Assembly (NCBI RefSeq): GCF_905404315.1
Contig: NC_066280.1
Span: 13,711,001-13,775,000, forward strand
DNA from: Leptidea sinapis
Taxonomy: Eukaryota; Arthropoda; Insecta; Lepidoptera; Pieridae
Direction: 5' to 3'
Length of the DNA: 64,000 nt
The notes under the pieces are model-generated. The model was not told the DNA's origin. It did not search any database and saw nothing but the letters and a program-made list of their open reading frames with translations. This document shows positions 61,266 to 64,000 of this stretch, piece by piece. The first letter of the stretch is position 1, and every line of letters begins with the position of its first letter. A program made the position numbers and the translations under genes.

Positions 61266-61677
61266 GATTTCTGCAAAATATCACAGAATTTAATTACGAC
61301 TCTTAATCCTGATTCAAACGAAATCTTATTTCTTATATTACAGACAGACAAGGTTGAAGGTAATTTGCGCGTTAAAATTTCCACCTGAGTAAATCATATT
61401 TATCTGAAAGTCGTAGAATAGTTTTTGATACCTATAGAGAAAATTTGAACGCCAGCCGTGGCGGCGGCAGTAAATAATAAAAGTGCGGACAGAGCTAGTT
61501 AATCTCCGCCGTATCATAAATTACTGAGCTGCATCAGGTGTCTGCTGTGAGCTTGATTTATTGTGCGCGCATTTTTCTAGAATATTCTACAAGGAACGGT
61601 TATGGCTCGACAGTCGTCGGCGGGGCTTGAATATCTAAATTTAAAAACTTTCTATTATAGTAATTCTAGTTGCACGA
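61266..61677. other. Unassigned
   Basis: 61440-61620 is somewhat GC-richer (ccgtggcggcggcagtaaat). No motif or repeat recognised. Confidence 0.3.
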
Positions 61678-62253
61678 TTTTTAGGGTTCCGTAGCCAAAT
61701 GGCAATCGGATCCCTTATAGATTCTTCATGTCCGTCTGTCTGTCCGTCCGTATGTCACAGCTACTTTTTTCCAAAACTATAAGAACTATATATGTTGAAA
61801 CTTGTTAAGTATTCTGTGAACCACATTAACATTTTCACACAAAAAAAAACATACTTAGAACTGAAACTCCAAAATTTTTGATCAAACCTTTGGATAGGAC
61901 TTCAAAAATGATATTGAGGTTTCTCATATCATATTTTTCTAAACTGAATAGTTTGCGCGAGAGACTTCCAAAGTGGTAACAGGTGTGGGGGATATATAAT
62001 GTGCCAGGGTAATAATACCTACCATGCAAACTTCCACAGAAAATTGGTTTGAACAAGATTTAGTAAGTACAGTTTTATTAATACGTATAAAAGATGAGAG
62101 CTCATTTGCACTATGATTTTGAGCTTAGATTTTGTGCCTTTTCCATTTAAATAATTTAATATCATTTTCCTTTCTGTATAACTTTTATGTTATGTTACTT
62201 GTTGCTACGGAACCCTTCATGGGCGAGTCCGACTCGCACTTGGCTGTTTTTTT
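61678..62253 (+). mobile_element. ~575-bp dispersed repeat, copy 2
   Basis: Starts tttttagggttccgtagcca aatggcaa, has gtctgtctgtccgtccgtat gtcacag, aaaatgatattgaggtttct, gtttgcgcgagagacttcca, and ends gctacggaacccttcatggg cgagtccgactcgcacttgg. Same length and order as 11847-12422. Between ~62080 and 62180 it differs (local replacement or insertion/deletion). Confidence 0.82.
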
Positions 62254-62782
62254 GTTTTGTGAATACATGTCAGAATCTAATATTAGAATTTAGAATTATA
62301 ATACCTTTGTTCTTCGACCTATCGCTATTCGTTTTATTGCCTTGTTTTTCCTTTCTCATTTCATATTAGAAATGTATCTTTTGCTGATGATGTTATTCCT
62401 TCGGTAATCCCTCCGCATTGTCTAGATATCTATATTAACTTTATGCTCTTTACCATATTGCTTATATTTAACTAGCTGTGCCCGCTGCTTTGTCAGGATG
62501 TACGATTGATGAGATGCAGCCACCATTAGAAAAGTGTATTGGCATTTAGGGGTATACATTTACTACATGTACATGTAAAAGATGGAAATCATGTGTCCCT
62601 ACTGCTTACATCCTCATAGAGATAATAGCGGAGCGGATTGTCTTCATTAGAATTGCTAATGCCTCAGACGACGGCAACGTGCAAAGGATTTGTGTGACAA
62701 GTGAGTGCAAATTCTGTCGCAGTCTATCCGTGTGTCATTGTAAGTTGTCCGGGCGATATATAGACCAGGGTAGATAATTTTA
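62254..62782. other. Unassigned; Helitron-type end near 62473
   Basis: aactagctgtgcccgctgct at 62471-62490 looks like a reversed CTAG end. The following ~300 bases could be a degraded element. No gene. Confidence 0.35.
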
Positions 62783-63028
62783 GCTAGAAACCCGTTGGAA
62801 ATGGAAGAGAATATAAGAAAAATTAAAGCCTAAATATAAATTGCGAGCAATCTGAGGCTGAGAAGTGGAAAAGCGGGGGTGTTTAAGGGTTGACTTTTTA
62901 CATTGGGACTTGTATTTTGCCGGAAATAGCGATAATCCGTTTTTTACCCTTAAACATCCCCCTTTTCCAGTTCCCGACCTCGGATCGCCCGTAATTTATT
63001 TTTCCTTTCATTTCCAATAGGTTTCAGC
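62783..63028. mobile_element. Foldback element
   Basis: Left arm gctagaaacccgttggaaat ggaagag, gcaatctgaggctgagaagt ggaaaagcgggggtgtttaa gggt. The right arm, reverse complemented, reads gctgaaacctattggaaatg aaagg, gatccgaggtcgggaactgg aaaagggggatgtttaaggg t. Arms of ~85-105 bases around a ~50-base loop. Non-coding. Confidence 0.78.
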
Positions 63029-63212
63029 CTACTGTTTTTTTCCACTTTATATCATTTTCAAAGGCTCCAGCACTGTTCTAATAAAACAAGCCGGGTTCCG
63101 GCTTATGAACTAGTAACTTCTGTAAATGAAGGCTGCATTACAAGTAATCTGATTCAGATTCTGCAAGTCTGCTGGCTCCCAAACGATATTTAAAAAATAC
63201 CAATAATGGTAC

Positions 63213-63482
63213 ATTACGATACAAGTGCGCAAAGTAGGTCGTTCCCTAATGATCTAAGAGCGCTCGAGTATCGTGTACTATTTTTCCTATTGAGTTGTTT
63301 CTCAGTTCGACCACTATAATTATTTTCAAACATTCCCGCACGCCGACCACATTCCCGCACGCTCAACTACATTCCCGCACGCTCTTGTCAACGTGTGGGA
63401 AAGTGGTACTTTGCGAACGCAAATGCTTGCGCAAAATCGACCTTTGCGCACGATAATAGGAAAAAAATTAAATGTATCGTAA
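63213..63482. mobile_element. Possible MITE with an internal triple repeat
   Basis: attacgatacaagtgcgcaa agtaggtcg at left; at right, reverse complemented, ttacgatacattt... and cgtgcgcaaaggtcgatttt. Inside, acattcccgcacgc occurs three times (63330, 63349, 63369; spacing 19-20), and tatttttcctatt at ~63275 mirrors aataggaaaaaaa at ~63455. Ends only roughly placed. Confidence 0.5.
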
Positions 63483-64000
63483 AAAATAAATTAACATCTA
63501 AGGCCTAATCATTATAATTTGAAAGATTATTTGAATGATAAAGATAGTTGGGATAAATGTTTCTAAATTTATTGCTAATGAATATTGTTATACTAATTTG
63601 AATGCTATTGTAACTTTTATACTTCATCTTGACTCGCACTAAATAAATTATAAAGTGAATAAAGATTTCTTTGAATTTGATTTTGCATTGGTGCTTATAT
63701 CTTAACTGATCAGTTACTAATCAGTCAGAAACAAAACAACAAAATTGTAACAATTTTTCTTCAATTTATAAAATAATGCATGCAGTACCTACATGTAATG
63801 TTACGCTGTATTACTGTGTGCCGTGCTAAATTAAAAATGCTAATATTTCCGCACAAACAACGCAATTTATGTCAGTATAAAACAACAATTTATTCGAAAT
63901 TATTCTAATTTGATAAATATTTTGTGGATTATTCTTATTTAAATATGTCCTTTCATCATTTTGGTTTTGTCTTCATCCTTTTCTTTGAAACCATTAGCTG
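63483..64000. other. AT-rich; retroposon-type tail near 63670
   Basis: actcgcactaaataaattataaag and gaataaagatttctttgaat ttgatttt (63630-63685) look like the 3' end of a retroposon. The rest is AT-rich, and I see no gene up to the window end. Confidence 0.35.

Overview
This is a gene-poor, AT-rich, repeat-dense piece of an insect nuclear genome. The dispersed repeats are of the kinds I associate with Lepidoptera: CR1/jockey-like and RTE-like LINE tails, tRNA-related SINEs, an A-tailed ~300-bp retroposon in about 17 copies, Helitron-like ends finishing in CTAG, and TIR MITEs. I assign it to a butterfly or moth by pattern recognition, not by a search. I find no bacterial operon, rRNA or CRISPR array, and no convincing intact single-copy host gene. 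Almost all recognisable coding sequence belongs to non-LTR retrotransposons.

Layout. 1-2.95 kb is the largest LINE copy, on the minus strand, with endonuclease and reverse transcriptase in broken frames and an internal duplication. 3-9.5 kb is the least repetitive part; it holds a small palindromic tandem array (~5.0 kb), a possible orphan exon (~7.4 kb), a MITE and a tRNA-like SINE. 9.5-24 kb is a patchwork of MITEs, SINEs, Helitron-like pieces and a ~575-bp repeat, with several datable nestings (15.97-16.87, 17.99-18.44, 19.34-20.07, 22.33-22.87 kb). 24.5-27.4 kb carries two LINE fragments. 30-36 kb has an A-tailed retroposon with a clear 13-bp target duplication, an internally deleted LINE, and the third hAT-like MITE. 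40.0-42.3 kb has an RTE tail and the best preserved coding sequence, a 5'-truncated LINE with an uninterrupted 465-codon reverse transcriptase frame, followed by a CA microsatellite and a 3' stem-loop. 42.6-52.2 kb is again retroposons, Helitrons and LINE tails. At 53.26-54.97 kb an ORF1-only 'half-LINE' sits inside a LINE tail. 55-64 kb holds inverted-repeat elements, a tRNA-SINE cluster, an RTE fragment and the second ~575-bp repeat.

The pieces do not form a pathway. They form a record of insertion order: autonomous LINE families (now all broken or truncated) that could have supplied reverse transcriptase, non-autonomous retroposons that used such machinery (target duplications of 12-13 bp are visible), and DNA-transposon MITEs (8-bp and 3-bp duplications visible). 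I do not see a clearly new biological system. The most unusual items are the ORF1-only element, the 44-bp palindromic array, the tRNA-like SINE with an almost perfect cloverleaf plus direct terminal repeats, the A-tailed retroposon with no evident tRNA head, and two small coding candidates (7374-7568 and 52880-53050).
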